Shown here one piece after another: positions 1-9,896 of a stretch of 64,000 nucleotides of DNA (within the stretch, counting starts at the first letter, position 1; each line of letters begins with the position of its first letter). A program made the translations under genes and the position numbers. The notes under the pieces were generated by a model. It was not told the DNA's origin, did not search any database, and worked only from the letters and a program-made list of their open reading frames with translations. This DNA comes from Hyphomonas sp. CY54-11-8 (GTDB lineage: Bacteria > Pseudomonadota > Alphaproteobacteria > Caulobacterales > Hyphomonadaceae). The DNA lies in contig NZ_AWFD01000003.1 in assembly GCF_000682735.1 (NCBI RefSeq), forward strand, positions 1 to 64,000, given 5' to 3'.

Positions 1-49
1 CTCCTTAAGCAATTTTCCCGATCTGTCTCATGGTCGCTGACGGGGGACA
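1..49 (-). mobile_element. probable insertion-sequence end (partial)
   Basis: On the minus strand, homology to asparagine synthetases stops after the conserved Ser-Asp-Ser. The sequence then begins TGTCCCCCGTCAGCG, and a ribosome-binding-like TTAAGGAG sits at the very edge of the window, as if a leftward gene starts just outside. A 5'-TG terminus followed about 45 bases later by a start signal is typical of several transposase gene families. No transposase is visible, so this is inference from the junction only. Confidence 0.35.
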
Positions 50-342
50 CTATCGGATTCCGTCTTGAACGCGACTCCCTCGGACAGCAGCCGGTTGCGG
101 ATGTCCTTGTATCCGTAGAACTCGCCATTCACGACAATGTGGACATTGCCGTCTGCGTTGCTAATCGGCTGTGCGCCATTGTCGAGGCCGATGATCGACA
201 GGCGCGTATGCCCCAGGAACATGGACTGGTTGTCCGACACCCAGGTTGCTGAGGACTCCGGCCCCCGGTGGGTGAGTGTGGTGACTGCTTTGTCCAGCGT
301 CGCAAGCGACACTTTCCCGATTCCTGCGATCAGGCCGCACAT
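28..342 (-). pseudogene. truncated asparagine synthetase-like glutamine amidotransferase
   Basis: This is the N-terminal piece of a class II glutamine amidotransferase/asparagine synthetase. The start Met is followed by the nucleophile Cys2 (MCGLIAGIG), then THRGPE, HTRLSIIGL and the NGEFYGY segment, all hallmarks of the glutaminase domain that releases ammonia for an amidation reaction. A good ribosome-binding site (GGAGAAAACGCC) precedes the ATG. Only about 97 residues match the family (usual length 550-650). After the Ser-Asp-Ser near residue 98 the frame runs into unrelated sequence and stops at 28, so the synthetase domain is missing. It lies 31 bases downstream of the FAD oxidoreductase gene and was probably its operon partner. 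The break looks like an insertion rather than a point mutation. Confidence 0.8.
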
Positions 343-373
343 GGCGTTTTCTCCGTTTTATTCTGGAAATTGG

Positions 374-1636
374 TCACCCAAGTGCCTTCAGCATCTGCGG
401 TACGAGAGCTTCATTGTGGATGCAGATATTGGCGACAGATTCATGGGAGAAGGTAGAGCCTGTGTACCAGGTCTTCCGTTCGCCCTGCATCTGGCGCATC
501 CGGGCGATCAGGCCCTTCTTGATCGCGTCGGGATCGTATTCGGCGAAATACTCCCAGATTTCCTGCTGGATGACGGCATTGATACTGCCGCCGCGCTTAG
601 TGACTTCCTCGCGCAGGATCTCGATCAGTTCCGGCCCTGTATAGTCACCGGGCAGCTGGTTGGCGATGTAGAGGTGGCCGCCCAGGCCAGCATCATAGCC
701 TTCGCGCCGGGCGGACATCAGCAAGCCGGGCTCCACGCCCGGCAGGCAGGTCTCGCTGTAATATTCGATCTGTTCCTCAAACCAGTCTTCGGATGAAATC
801 AGCGTGGTCGCGTAGCCGCCCCAATGAATGGCGTCGCCGACCACGCGCTCCGATTCGGTCGGCTCCAGCAGGGCAGAGAACCGGTCGACCGGCATGGCGC
901 AGATCAGGGCGTCAAATTTCTCTTCCGTTCCATCATCCAGAACGACGAGGTGCTGGTCGCCTGATCGGTCGATATGCCGGACATGGCTTTCCAGACGAAT
1001 ATCCATGGGCTTGGCCAGGCGTTCCCAGAATTCGCTCCAGCCTTCCACGGGCATGTAGATCTTGTTCAGCGTGCCGGAGAGGATCAGGTCCATGTCCACC
1101 CAGCGCATGGCGTGGATGATCGGCACGGTCTTCAGGTCGCCGTATCCCATGCCGGTGACCGTGCGCATCATCATCTTCTCGATCTTGCCCAGATTACGCG
1201 CACGCAGCCAGTCGACGGTGGGGGTCGCAGCTTCCTCGAGCGCGCGCTGTGGTGGCGAATCGGATTGCAATGCTTTCAGGAGTTTCCGGCGGGCCATGAC
1301 ATAGGTGATGCCCTGCACGGCGAGCGGAGCGCCGGGGCCGGAATTGAAGAAATCCCGCGCCGGTATGCCATCGATCTTGTGTGGGACGATCTGTTGGATG
1401 GTGATGTCCTGTTCGCGCATCCAGTCCATCACGCGGCGGTGAGACATGATGGTGTAACACGTGCCGAACTCGATCAGATCCTCACCCTGGCGCACGCTCA
1501 GGGACTTGCCGCCCACCCGGTGGGTTTTCTCGAACAGGGTGACGGAATGGTCGCTCTGCTCCATCAGGAGTCGAGCGATCGTCAGGCCAGCTGGACCTGC
1601 GCCGAGAATGGCGATCCGCTTTCCGCCCGGCTTCAT
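374..1636 (-). CDS. FAD-dependent amine-oxidase-like oxidoreductase
   Basis: This 420-residue protein has an N-terminal Rossmann dinucleotide-binding motif (ILGAGPAGL near residues 9-17, acidic residue in LFEKTHRVGGKS), as in flavin amine oxidase/protoporphyrinogen oxidase-like enzymes. The C-terminal region (WYTGSTFSHESV) resembles the second FAD-contacting segment of these proteins. No signal peptide is seen, so it should be cytoplasmic. The substrate cannot be told. It sits directly upstream of the amidotransferase remnant, an arrangement that suggests a small biosynthetic pathway (perhaps surface sugar or secondary metabolite modification) now broken by the left-edge insertion. The ribosome-binding site is weak, so the start is the least certain part. 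Confidence 0.75.
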   Translation of the reverse strand: MKPGGKRIAILGAGPAGLTIARLLMEQSDHSVTLFEKTHRVGGKSLSVRQGEDLIEFGTCYTIMSHRRVMDWMREQDITIQQIVPHKIDGIPARDFFNSGPGAPLAVQGITYVMARRKLLKALQSDSPPQRALEEAATPTVDWLRARNLGKIEKMMMRTVTGMGYGDLKTVPIIHAMRWVDMDLILSGTLNKIYMPVEGWSEFWERLAKPMDIRLESHVRHIDRSGDQHLVVLDDGTEEKFDALICAMPVDRFSALLEPTESERVVGDAIHWGGYATTLISSEDWFEEQIEYYSETCLPGVEPGLLMSARREGYDAGLGGHLYIANQLPGDYTGPELIEILREEVTKRGGSINAVIQQEIWEYFAEYDPDAIKKGLIARMRQMQGERKTWYTGSTFSHESVANICIHNEALVPQMLKALG

Positions 1637-1752
1637 CTGAACTACTCACAACAGCATTGGCAGACAGGACTAGCCCATTGCGCCGCTGATGCAAGGCGAA
1701 TGCTGCCGCTTAGGCGGACTGTGTAGGAAAACTGCTGCGCGTCGCGCAGAAA

Positions 1753-3480
1753 TCAGCCATTCACCGTCCGGCGAGGAGGCGCTGATTCGGCCTTGAGCGA
1801 TGTTGCAGCGCGCCGGCCGGAAGTGTTTCCGACGATGGCCGAAGTCGGCAGCGTGATCGTGATGGCATTACCGATCTTGTTCAGCGGCCGCACGGTGATT
1901 TCGGCGCCCTGGCTGTTCAGGTATTTCTTGATCAGCGCCAGCTCGAGGCCGCGCGTCACGTACTGGTCTGCACCGGGGCGGGTTTCGTCGCCATAAGGCT
2001 CGAAGAAGTCGGCGACTTCAGCCGGGCTCAGCGGGCGGCCGCGGTCGACGATGGTCACATGAATGCGGCCTTCCTCGTCTGGTGTGCAGGTCAGCACGAT
2101 CGGGTCGATCGAAACCATGGAGGCGCGCTTCAGCAGTTTCACCACAGTCGAAGTAAAGCGCGGTCCATCGATCATGACGACGTCGAGATCTTGCGGGATC
2201 GACACCTTGATCCGGTCGAAGGTTGACTTCTCCCAGGTTGCGGCAGACCAGAGCTGTTCCGGCGAAAGAAGTTCACGCAGGTCTTCCGGTGCTTCGTTCG
2301 AGAACGTACCACCGACTTCGCCTTCGGCATATTCCTCGATGTCGCGCACGAGATCGAGCAGGTCGCGGGCGACCTTGTCGATGCTGTCGCAGTGGCCGCG
2401 GATTTCTTCGCGGGAAAACTCGATCTTCGACCCAGACGACATCGCAGAGGCCAGCGTCATGATGTATTTCAGCGGGCCGGCAAGGTCGGTTGACGCACGC
2501 GAGATGAAGCGCGACCGGGCGGCCAGGGCGTCATTGATCGTTTCCTGCGCAGCCAGCAGGGACCGCTGGGTTTCTTTCTGCAGGTTGATGTTGGTGTGCG
2601 TTACAATGAAGTTGCGGTTCGCGGACTGGGTGACGGACCGGATGAACCAGTCGCTACCCTTCACCGAAATTTCCTTTGTGCCAAGATCAGTCGCCGTCGG
2701 AACAAAATCAGGGAAATAGTTCTGGTGATAGGTGTTCGCCACCAGGCGCTCGCCCGCTTCGGTGAAAATTGCAAATCCGTGCCGCGACGTTTCAAGCGAC
2801 TGTTTCAGAAGGTCGTGCGCGCGCTCCGTTTCCGTGCGGGACTCGACCAGTTCCAGGGTGGACTGGAAGAAGTTCCGAGAACTGACGAGCAGGGCAATCG
2901 ACAGGGCAAGGCCGAACAGCGTTGCCGTCATGGCGGTCGCGGTGTGATGCTGTAGCAGGGCCAGGAGCTGAACCACGGTCGCAGCCGTCATGTAGCGGGC
3001 GGCCACGCCAACCATTGGGGCGGTGAAACCAACCACGCCGCAGCACATGCCCATGGCCACGCCGATCATGGTCAGCTGCTGGGCTTCAGTCTCAGCGACC
3101 GGCGTCAGCATCAGGCCTGTCCACCAGAGACCAAGAATGAATGATCCGATCTCAGCACGCTTGACGAAGCGGCCGGACGGCACCCGTCCTGTGCTGAGGT
3201 CGAGCGGGCGCAAGCCACTCCAGAACATGAACCCGGAATAGAGGGCGACGGGCACCCACCACGCAAAGGCTATCGGACAGAAGCCGGACTCGGAGTCTGC
3301 CGAGAACATGGCGAGCAGGATCGTCGCATTGATCAGCGTCACGACACTGATCGGGATCTTGTATTTCTGGAACCGGCTCAGCATGTGCAGGTTCATTGGC
3401 CCGCGCACGCTCTCATCGATCTTCGGTGAGCCGAAGAGGATCAGGTCAAGGAACGTGAAACGGGTCGCCGCACTGGTCAT
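1753..3480 (-). CDS. membrane histidine-kinase-like protein with degenerate catalytic boxes
   Basis: This 575-residue protein has about six hydrophobic segments (roughly residues 44-60, 69-88, 112-128, 136-160, 165-178 and 183-200). A linker follows, then a DHp-like helix pair (about 320-390) and a HATPase_c-like domain (about 435-545). In the DHp H-box the usual SHELRTPL reads STDLAGPL, so the phospho-acceptor His is Thr331. In the ATPase domain both N-box asparagines are changed (K448, R452), the G2 box reads RGLELAL instead of GxGLGL, while the Asp-x-Gly of G1 survives (DRG, 479-481). It therefore looks like a pseudo-kinase that may bind partners or regulate another kinase, comparable in principle to DivL, whose H-box residue is Tyr. 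It is divergent from the membrane protein at 3786. Confidence 0.75.
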   Translation of the reverse strand: MTSAATRFTFLDLILFGSPKIDESVRGPMNLHMLSRFQKYKIPISVVTLINATILLAMFSADSESGFCPIAFAWWVPVALYSGFMFWSGLRPLDLSTGRVPSGRFVKRAEIGSFILGLWWTGLMLTPVAETEAQQLTMIGVAMGMCCGVVGFTAPMVGVAARYMTAATVVQLLALLQHHTATAMTATLFGLALSIALLVSSRNFFQSTLELVESRTETERAHDLLKQSLETSRHGFAIFTEAGERLVANTYHQNYFPDFVPTATDLGTKEISVKGSDWFIRSVTQSANRNFIVTHTNINLQKETQRSLLAAQETINDALAARSRFISRASTDLAGPLKYIMTLASAMSSGSKIEFSREEIRGHCDSIDKVARDLLDLVRDIEEYAEGEVGGTFSNEAPEDLRELLSPEQLWSAATWEKSTFDRIKVSIPQDLDVVMIDGPRFTSTVVKLLKRASMVSIDPIVLTCTPDEEGRIHVTIVDRGRPLSPAEVADFFEPYGDETRPGADQYVTRGLELALIKKYLNSQGAEITVRPLNKIGNAITITLPTSAIVGNTSGRRAATSLKAESAPPRRTVNG

Positions 3481-3785
3481 GCGGCCACATAATCACAAGT
3501 CAGATAAGTTATAGTTCACGCCGAAACGCGATTTACAGGTGCCGGTTAACCATCTGTTTATCCGCAGATCTGTTGTACCCACGCCTGATCTCGGACGTCG
3601 ACGGGTTCTGGGGCGTTAAGGATCGAGGGGTTTTCGCGCCGTCGTATTCTTAACCGGGGCGCCCGGTATTCCACAGGACAATGCCCGGAAATGTCTGAAC
3701 CTGCCGCCCGATCGTGGGCTTTAGGCATTCCTATACCTGCCCGGCATATGGTTACCGCTCCAATTCCAGGCGGGTCAGGGCGGGT
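3481..3785. other. divergent intergenic region
   Basis: This is a 305-base gap between the divergent kinase-like gene and the membrane-protein gene. It carries no convincing small gene. It holds one CtrA-like motif (3546-3560) and a second lone TTAACC at 3650-3655. I see no terminator hairpin or RNA gene. Confidence 0.5.
3546..3560 (+). promoter_or_regulatory. possible CtrA-binding site
   Basis: The sequence TTAACCATCTGTTTA matches the CtrA pattern TTAA-N7-TTAA with one mismatch in the second half-site. It contains TTAACCAT, the half-site form common in Caulobacter promoters. It lies 66 bases upstream of the kinase-like gene start. Assignment rests on motif resemblance only. Confidence 0.35.
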
Positions 3786-5558
3786 ATGGCATTTTCGGGC
3801 TCCAAATTCAGCACAGCGCAGCTGTGGGCAGGCTTCCTGGCTGGGATGATTTTCCTGAGCGTCGTTGTGGTGAGTCTGTTGCGGGGCCGCTTTGGGCAAC
3901 CCGGGCCGGACGGGGACGATGTCATGCGGTTGGTTCAGGTGCGTGACCTGCTCGCAGGGCAGGGCTGGTTCGATCTGCATCAGTACCGCCTAGGTCCGGA
4001 CGGCGGAACACTGATGCACTGGTCGCGTATACCGGACATTCCGATCATTCTGCTGACAGGCCTGTTTGACTTGTTCCTGCCACAGGATATGGCGCTGGCC
4101 TGGGCTATCTCGGTCTGGCCTCCGATCAGTATGCTGATCTTGCTGGGTGGCTTGCTGCTGGCTGTCCGGAACATCGGTGACGGAAAGCTGCTGGTTTTCA
4201 CCTTCATCGTCGGCCTGTTCATCCTGTTGGGGCATTTCCGCTTCCTGGCGGGATCGATCGACCATCATAATCTGCAGCTCGGTTTTCTCGCTGTCGCCGT
4301 CGGCGCTGCGCTGGACCGTCAGGCAGGTTCGCGAAACATGGTGCTCAGCGCCATCATGCTGGCGCTTTCTGTGGCCGTGGGGATCGAGCTCTATCCTTTC
4401 GTTGCCGTGCTCTGCGCCTTCCATGCGGTCGATTGGGCCTGGCGAGGCGCGGAGATCCGCAATGGTACAGTGGCGTTCGGGAGTGCGCTCGCAGGGGCGA
4501 TTGCCATCTGTTTCTTCGCAACCGTACCACAAGCGGCCTGGGGCACAGTCTATTGCGATGCCTTGTCGATCATTTCCTTTCTCAGCCTGGCCATCGGCGG
4601 GGGTGGCCTCGCCCTTTGTGCTGCCTTCTTGTCGGGGCGGGGAAGGGTGGTCCGTTTTGCAGGCCTTGTGGCGGTCGGCGCAGCGTGCGGCGTGCTGTTC
4701 ATGTTCCAGGGGCCGCAATGTCTGGGCAACCCGCTCGACGTTCTGACCCCGGACATGCGCGAGATATGGTTCGACAGCATTATCGAAGCCCGGCCCATGT
4801 TCGATCAGCCAGGCGGTCGCCGGCCCTTTGTCGCTTACGCGATGGGGCCGAGCCTCGTCGCACTCGGGGTATCGATCTATGGATTGGTGCGTCGGCGCGA
4901 TGTCCGCACGGATCTGATGTTTGCCCTTCTGCAGGCACTCGCTCTGGTCCTGATGATGTACCAGACACGGTTCTACGTCTTTGGCAGCCTCCTTGCGATT
5001 ATTCCCTGTGCTGCCTGGGCGAGAGACGCCTTCGATGCCGGCCGCAGGGAAGGCGGCCAGCGCGCCGGCTACCTTCTGCCACTCGTCCTCTCGAATCCGA
5101 CGCTCTGGGCCTTGCCGGTGATGCTGGTCCTGCCGTCGCCTGCGCCGGCGATTGGAGAGGAGCGATCCTGCCTGTCCGATGAAACGCGTGCGGCTTTGGA
5201 ATCCGTGCCGCCCGGCATGATCCTGTCGGATGCGAACATCGGTGCCATCCTGCTGGAGGAGACTCCGCATTCGGTGATGTATGCGAACTATCATCGTGAC
5301 ATCGCCGGCATATCTGCCAGCCTCGAGGCTTTCAGCCTGCCGCCGGATCAGGTGCCAGCGCTGCTGGAAAAGAACCAGATCGATTACATTCTGTTCTGTC
5401 CGAATGCGGGAGAGAATACGACCTTCCAGCAGATTCAGCCCGATGGGTTCCTGGCGCGTCTGACCGCCGGGGAGGTTCCCACATGGCTGAAGCCCGTTCG
5501 GCCCGGTCCCGAGAACAATTCGTCCGGCCGGCTCTATCGTGTCATCCCCCAGAACTGA
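3786..5558 (+). CDS. polytopic membrane protein, glycosyltransferase-39-like
   Basis: This 590-residue protein has many hydrophobic segments and a periplasmic-type C-terminal third. The N-terminal part has an acidic pair after the first membrane helix (GPDGDDVMRLVQVRDLL, about residues 41-57) and an aromatic/His loop (DHHNLQLGF), features reminiscent of GT-C/ArnT-like transferases that use polyprenyl-linked sugars. No function-defining motif is certain. An in-frame ATG at 3714 would add 24 residues rich in Arg and Tyr, unlike a membrane-protein N-terminus; 3786 is preferred because a hydrophobic helix follows soon after. It may act in envelope polysaccharide synthesis, but that is inference from fold and topology. 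Confidence 0.65.
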   Translation: MAFSGSKFSTAQLWAGFLAGMIFLSVVVVSLLRGRFGQPGPDGDDVMRLVQVRDLLAGQGWFDLHQYRLGPDGGTLMHWSRIPDIPIILLTGLFDLFLPQDMALAWAISVWPPISMLILLGGLLLAVRNIGDGKLLVFTFIVGLFILLGHFRFLAGSIDHHNLQLGFLAVAVGAALDRQAGSRNMVLSAIMLALSVAVGIELYPFVAVLCAFHAVDWAWRGAEIRNGTVAFGSALAGAIAICFFATVPQAAWGTVYCDALSIISFLSLAIGGGGLALCAAFLSGRGRVVRFAGLVAVGAACGVLFMFQGPQCLGNPLDVLTPDMREIWFDSIIEARPMFDQPGGRRPFVAYAMGPSLVALGVSIYGLVRRRDVRTDLMFALLQALALVLMMYQTRFYVFGSLLAIIPCAAWARDAFDAGRREGGQRAGYLLPLVLSNPTLWALPVMLVLPSPAPAIGEERSCLSDETRAALESVPPGMILSDANIGAILLEETPHSVMYANYHRDIAGISASLEAFSLPPDQVPALLEKNQIDYILFCPNAGENTTFQQIQPDGFLARLTAGEVPTWLKPVRPGPENNSSGRLYRVIPQN

Positions 5559-5644
5559 TGGCCTCTTCCCCTTGCGAGACGTGTTGACGGTCAAACGCCG
5601 CATGCCACTATCGATCAAAAGTCGACCAAGTGGAGGAAAAGGGA

Positions 5645-7126
5645 ATGCAATCAGGAAAGGACGGTAAGTCTCTGAGTATCGCGGTCCTCGGCGCCGGCAT
5701 GAGCGGGCTGGCTGCGGTGGCGAAACTGAAAGAGGCCGGATACTCCAACATCGACCTTTTCGAGAAGTCTGATGGCGTCGGCGGTACCTGGCGCGACAAT
5801 ACCTATCCGGGCTGTGGGTGCGATGTTCCGAGCCATCTCTATTCCTATTCCTTCGATCTCAATCCTGACTGGGATTACAAATGGTCGCTGCAACCGCAGA
5901 TCCTCCAGTACTTCGAGGACTTTGCAGACAAATTCGGCGTGCGCCCTCACTGCCACTTCAATTCAGAGATCACCGACTGCAGCTATGATGAGGCGAGCCG
6001 TACCTGGACGCTGACAAAGTCGGATGGAGCGACCCACACGGCCGATGTGCTCATCTCGGGGCTTGGCCAGCTCAACATTCCCTCTATTCCCGATTTCAAA
6101 GGCAAGGACAGTTTCAAAGGCCCGTCCTTCCATTCAGCCCGCTGGGACCATTCGGTTGATCTGACAGGCAAGACGGTCTGCGTCATCGGCAACGGACCGA
6201 GCGCGGTCCAGTTCGTGCCGGAAATCCAGAAGCAGGTTGGCAAGTTGATCAACTTCCAGCGCTCACCAGCCTGGTGCCGTCCGCGCGGCCAGCGTAAATA
6301 TACAGAGGCTGACAAGCGTGCCTTCGACCGGCAGCGCTGGCGGATCAACTGGTATCGCTGGCGCATCCGCGCGTTTGCAGACTTCGGCTTCACCGCCTTT
6401 CACCAGGGCGAGAACGGCATGGCGAAGTCGATGAAGAAGATGTGCCTGAAGCATCTCGAAGACCAGGTGAAGGATCCGACGATGCGGGCGTTGCTGACGC
6501 CGGACTTTGAACCGGGCTGCAAACGCATCCTGATTTCCGACGACTACTATCCCGCGCTGATCCAGCCCAATGTCGAAGTGATCCGGCAGGGGGTGAAGGA
6601 AATCACACCCACGGGGGTCATCGGTGATGATGGCGTGGAACACACTTGTGATGTCATCATCTACGCAACGGGGTTCCAGTCGACCGAATTCCTGAACCCA
6701 ATGCAGGTGCATGGCAGGGCAGGGGAATCCCTCAACGAGGTCTGGAAAGAAGGAGCGGAGGCTTACAAGGGCGTGGCCGTCCCCGGTTTTCCGAACTTTT
6801 TCCTGCTCTACGGGCCGAACACAAACCTCGGGCATAATTCCATCATCCTGATGGTGGAGCGCCAGCTGGAATATGTGCTTCAGGCCATTGGCCGGATCGC
6901 CGCTGAAAATGTGGCGGCGCTGGACGTAAAGCCGGAAGCCATGAAAGCCTATAATGAGAAGCTGCAGGCGGATCTCGGCAAGACGGTCTGGGCAGGCGAT
7001 TGTGCCAGCTGGTACAAGACCGAAGGCGGGAAAGTGACCAATAACTGGGCCGGCAAGACGACCGAATATGCCGCGATCATGCGGGAATTCGACCCCGATA
7101 GCTGGCAGGTCATTCCGGCAGAATGA
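5645..7126 (+). CDS. flavin-binding Baeyer-Villiger-type monooxygenase
   Basis: This 493-residue class B flavoprotein monooxygenase has an N-terminal FAD site (GAGMSGLAA), the GGTWRDNTYPGCGCDVPSHLY block and a second NADPH Rossmann motif (VIGNGPSAVQ). Between them is the Baeyer-Villiger fingerprint FxGxxxHxxxW (FKGPSFHSARWDH). Such enzymes use NADPH and O2 to insert oxygen next to a ketone, giving esters or lactones; the substrate here is unknown. The ATG at 5645 follows GGAGG at 5632-5636 with good spacing, whereas the in-frame GTG at 5630 overlaps that ribosome-binding site. Its length fits the family. It is probably cytoplasmic and monocistronic. Confidence 0.85.
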   Translation: MQSGKDGKSLSIAVLGAGMSGLAAVAKLKEAGYSNIDLFEKSDGVGGTWRDNTYPGCGCDVPSHLYSYSFDLNPDWDYKWSLQPQILQYFEDFADKFGVRPHCHFNSEITDCSYDEASRTWTLTKSDGATHTADVLISGLGQLNIPSIPDFKGKDSFKGPSFHSARWDHSVDLTGKTVCVIGNGPSAVQFVPEIQKQVGKLINFQRSPAWCRPRGQRKYTEADKRAFDRQRWRINWYRWRIRAFADFGFTAFHQGENGMAKSMKKMCLKHLEDQVKDPTMRALLTPDFEPGCKRILISDDYYPALIQPNVEVIRQGVKEITPTGVIGDDGVEHTCDVIIYATGFQSTEFLNPMQVHGRAGESLNEVWKEGAEAYKGVAVPGFPNFFLLYGPNTNLGHNSIILMVERQLEYVLQAIGRIAAENVAALDVKPEAMKAYNEKLQADLGKTVWAGDCASWYKTEGGKVTNNWAGKTTEYAAIMREFDPDSWQVIPAE

Positions 7127-7289
7127 GTCGGAAGATTAAGGCTCGCTAACCTCTTGTTTACCATTGGTGTACGCACCGTTCGAATTTGTTCGGGCGTCAT
7201 CTGTAGGGGCTTCGCGAATCTTCAATAAAAGCAATGGGAATCGCGTAGCAGAACGGAGCGTTCCGTTTATCTGCGCGCCGTCCCTTGCA

Positions 7290-7305
7290 TTAAAGCCACG
7301 TTAAC
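7290..7305 (+). promoter_or_regulatory. CtrA box upstream of mreB
   Basis: TTAAAGCCACGTTAAC is an exact match to the CtrA consensus TTAA-N7-TTAAC and lies about 90 bases before the mreB start, in a promoter position. A degenerate second match (CTAA-N7-TTTA) lies near 7146-7160. Binding is inferred from the motif. Confidence 0.55.
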
Positions 7306-7390
7306 GGCAATGGGTTTATGGGGCTGTGTAGAGAATTACACACGCGCGCCGGGATTTGTCGCCTGGCCGCTCAGGAAAAGAGCGCGGTAA

Positions 7391-8434
<1,044 letters not shown>

Positions 8435-8472
8435 GGACGGTATAATCAAGGAAACACCAGAGGACCCGCCAT

Positions 8473-9345
8473 ATGGCACGTTCGGGCCGGTCAGCTCAGA
8501 AAGGCGTCCGGCGCTCTCCCAAGCGCCTCGTCCTTGGTGTGCTCATTTTTGGGTTCGCAGCGCTCATCATTGCGCAGTCGGCCCCGCAAATCAGCCAGTT
8601 TTTCAACCCAGTCCGCGCCTCGGTCGGTGACCGTCTGGGCGGCGGGGAACAGATCGGCCTCTGGGCTCGGCTGACAGGCCGCGCCGCTCAGGAACAGCGC
8701 ATCCGCGAACTCGAAGCCGAAGTGCGGGACCTCTCCCGCTACAAGGCCGCCGCCATTTCCATGGCGGACAGGCTGGAAGCGTATGAGGAGATTCTCAATC
8801 TGATGGGTGAGCCGCCAGCGCGCGGCGTGACCGCCCGGGTCACCTCTGAAAGCGAAGGCCCGTTCGCGCAGACACTGCTCGCCAATGCGGGCCGGTCGCA
8901 AGGCGTGGAATCAGGGTCTGTCGCGATGAACGAAGGCGGCCTTGTCGGCCGTGTCATCCAGCTGGGGGAACGGTCCTCCCGTATCCTGCTGGTGACGGAC
9001 TTCAACAGCCGGGTGCCCGTGATCGGCGAAGTGTCGGGCGTGCACGCGATCATGCAGGGCGGCTCCACAAGTTCCGGGACGCTGACCGACCTGCCCGAGC
9101 GGAGCGATTTCATCGAAGGCGAGCGCATCCTCACATCCTCGGAAGGTGGGGCTTATCCCCGCGGCCTGGTCGTCGGCGAAGTGAACAAATCCGGCAATGA
9201 CTGGCGCGTGAAATACGCGATGAGCAAAGGCTCGTCCGGTTATGTCCAGCTTATTCCGCCGCCTACGGTGGAACGGCCCATCTCAGCGGGTGACTTGCCG
9301 GCGCCGGACGCTGTGGCCAGCCCAACACAGGGGGCGCGCCGCTGA
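8473..9345 (+). CDS. mreC: rod shape-determining protein MreC
   Basis: This 290-residue bitopic protein has a basic N-terminus and one membrane helix (about residues 19-36). A heptad-like coiled coil follows (about 65-100), then the periplasmic double beta-barrel domain with LVGRVIQLGERSSRILLVTDFNSRVPV, the typical MreC core. It links MreB to the periplasmic synthases PBP2 and RodA. It lies 38 bases after mreB, and its stop codon overlaps the mreD start by one base (TGATG), implying translational coupling. The C-terminal tail (about 265-290) is Pro/Ala-rich and variable in the family. Confidence 0.95.
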   Translation: MARSGRSAQKGVRRSPKRLVLGVLIFGFAALIIAQSAPQISQFFNPVRASVGDRLGGGEQIGLWARLTGRAAQEQRIRELEAEVRDLSRYKAAAISMADRLEAYEEILNLMGEPPARGVTARVTSESEGPFAQTLLANAGRSQGVESGSVAMNEGGLVGRVIQLGERSSRILLVTDFNSRVPVIGEVSGVHAIMQGGSTSSGTLTDLPERSDFIEGERILTSSEGGAYPRGLVVGEVNKSGNDWRVKYAMSKGSSGYVQLIPPPTVERPISAGDLPAPDAVASPTQGARR

Positions 9346-9896
9346 TGCCTGGCTCCTTCCTGACCCGGCGAAGGCAGAGCCTCTGGGCCAAATCCGGCCC
9401 CACCCCCCGGCTGATATTCGGATCCTTCCTGATCGCCACTGTCGGCCTGTTCGGCCTGACCCGGAACGACATCTTCGGATTGTCGTTTGCCTGGCCGCAT
9501 GCCGCGCTGTGGGGCGCTGTCGGCTGGGGCCGCGTCGGGCTTTCAGTCCGCCCCATGATCATCCTCATAATCTTCGGCGGTATTCAGGACGTGATCTTTC
9601 ACGCCCCCATGGGCAGTTTTGAGGTCGTCAACCTCATGACCTATGCGGCCAGCACGGCCATCTCGGCGCAGTTCGACATTACGAACGAGCCATTGATCGC
9701 AATCGTTGCGACCGTTCTCCTGTTCGCCGGAGCCTTCCTGCTGCTCTGGATCATGGCTTCGACGCTCGAAGACCATCCGGTGCGGATCCTGCCGCTGTTT
9801 GCTGCGATGCTGACGACCGGGCTGCTGTATGCGCTGATCCACAAAGTCTTCGACCTGGGCCGCAAGCCGGGAGAAGCTGCGGGGCAGGCGGCATGA
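9345..9896 (+). CDS. mreD: rod shape-determining membrane protein MreD
   Basis: This 183-residue protein has five or so hydrophobic segments and little sequence conservation, as usual for MreD. Identification relies on topology, length and its position between mreC and mrdA. It is an inner-membrane partner of MreC and PBP2 in the elongasome. The start overlaps the mreC stop (TGATG) and its own end overlaps the mrdA start (ATGA at 9893-9896). The C-terminus is a short charged tail. Confidence 0.85.
   Translation: MPGSFLTRRRQSLWAKSGPTPRLIFGSFLIATVGLFGLTRNDIFGLSFAWPHAALWGAVGWGRVGLSVRPMIILIIFGGIQDVIFHAPMGSFEVVNLMTYAASTAISAQFDITNEPLIAIVATVLLFAGAFLLLWIMASTLEDHPVRILPLFAAMLTTGLLYALIHKVFDLGRKPGEAAGQAA

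Noticed and set aside
3990-5618. A 542-codon minus-strand open frame opposite the polytopic membrane protein
   Set aside because: Composition is Arg/Gln/His-rich as expected for the complement of a hydrophobic protein; no family match is visible.
8441-8446. TATAAT between mreB and mreC
   Set aside because: No -35 element lies at suitable distance and the 38-base gap fits simple operon spacing, so an internal promoter is not supported.
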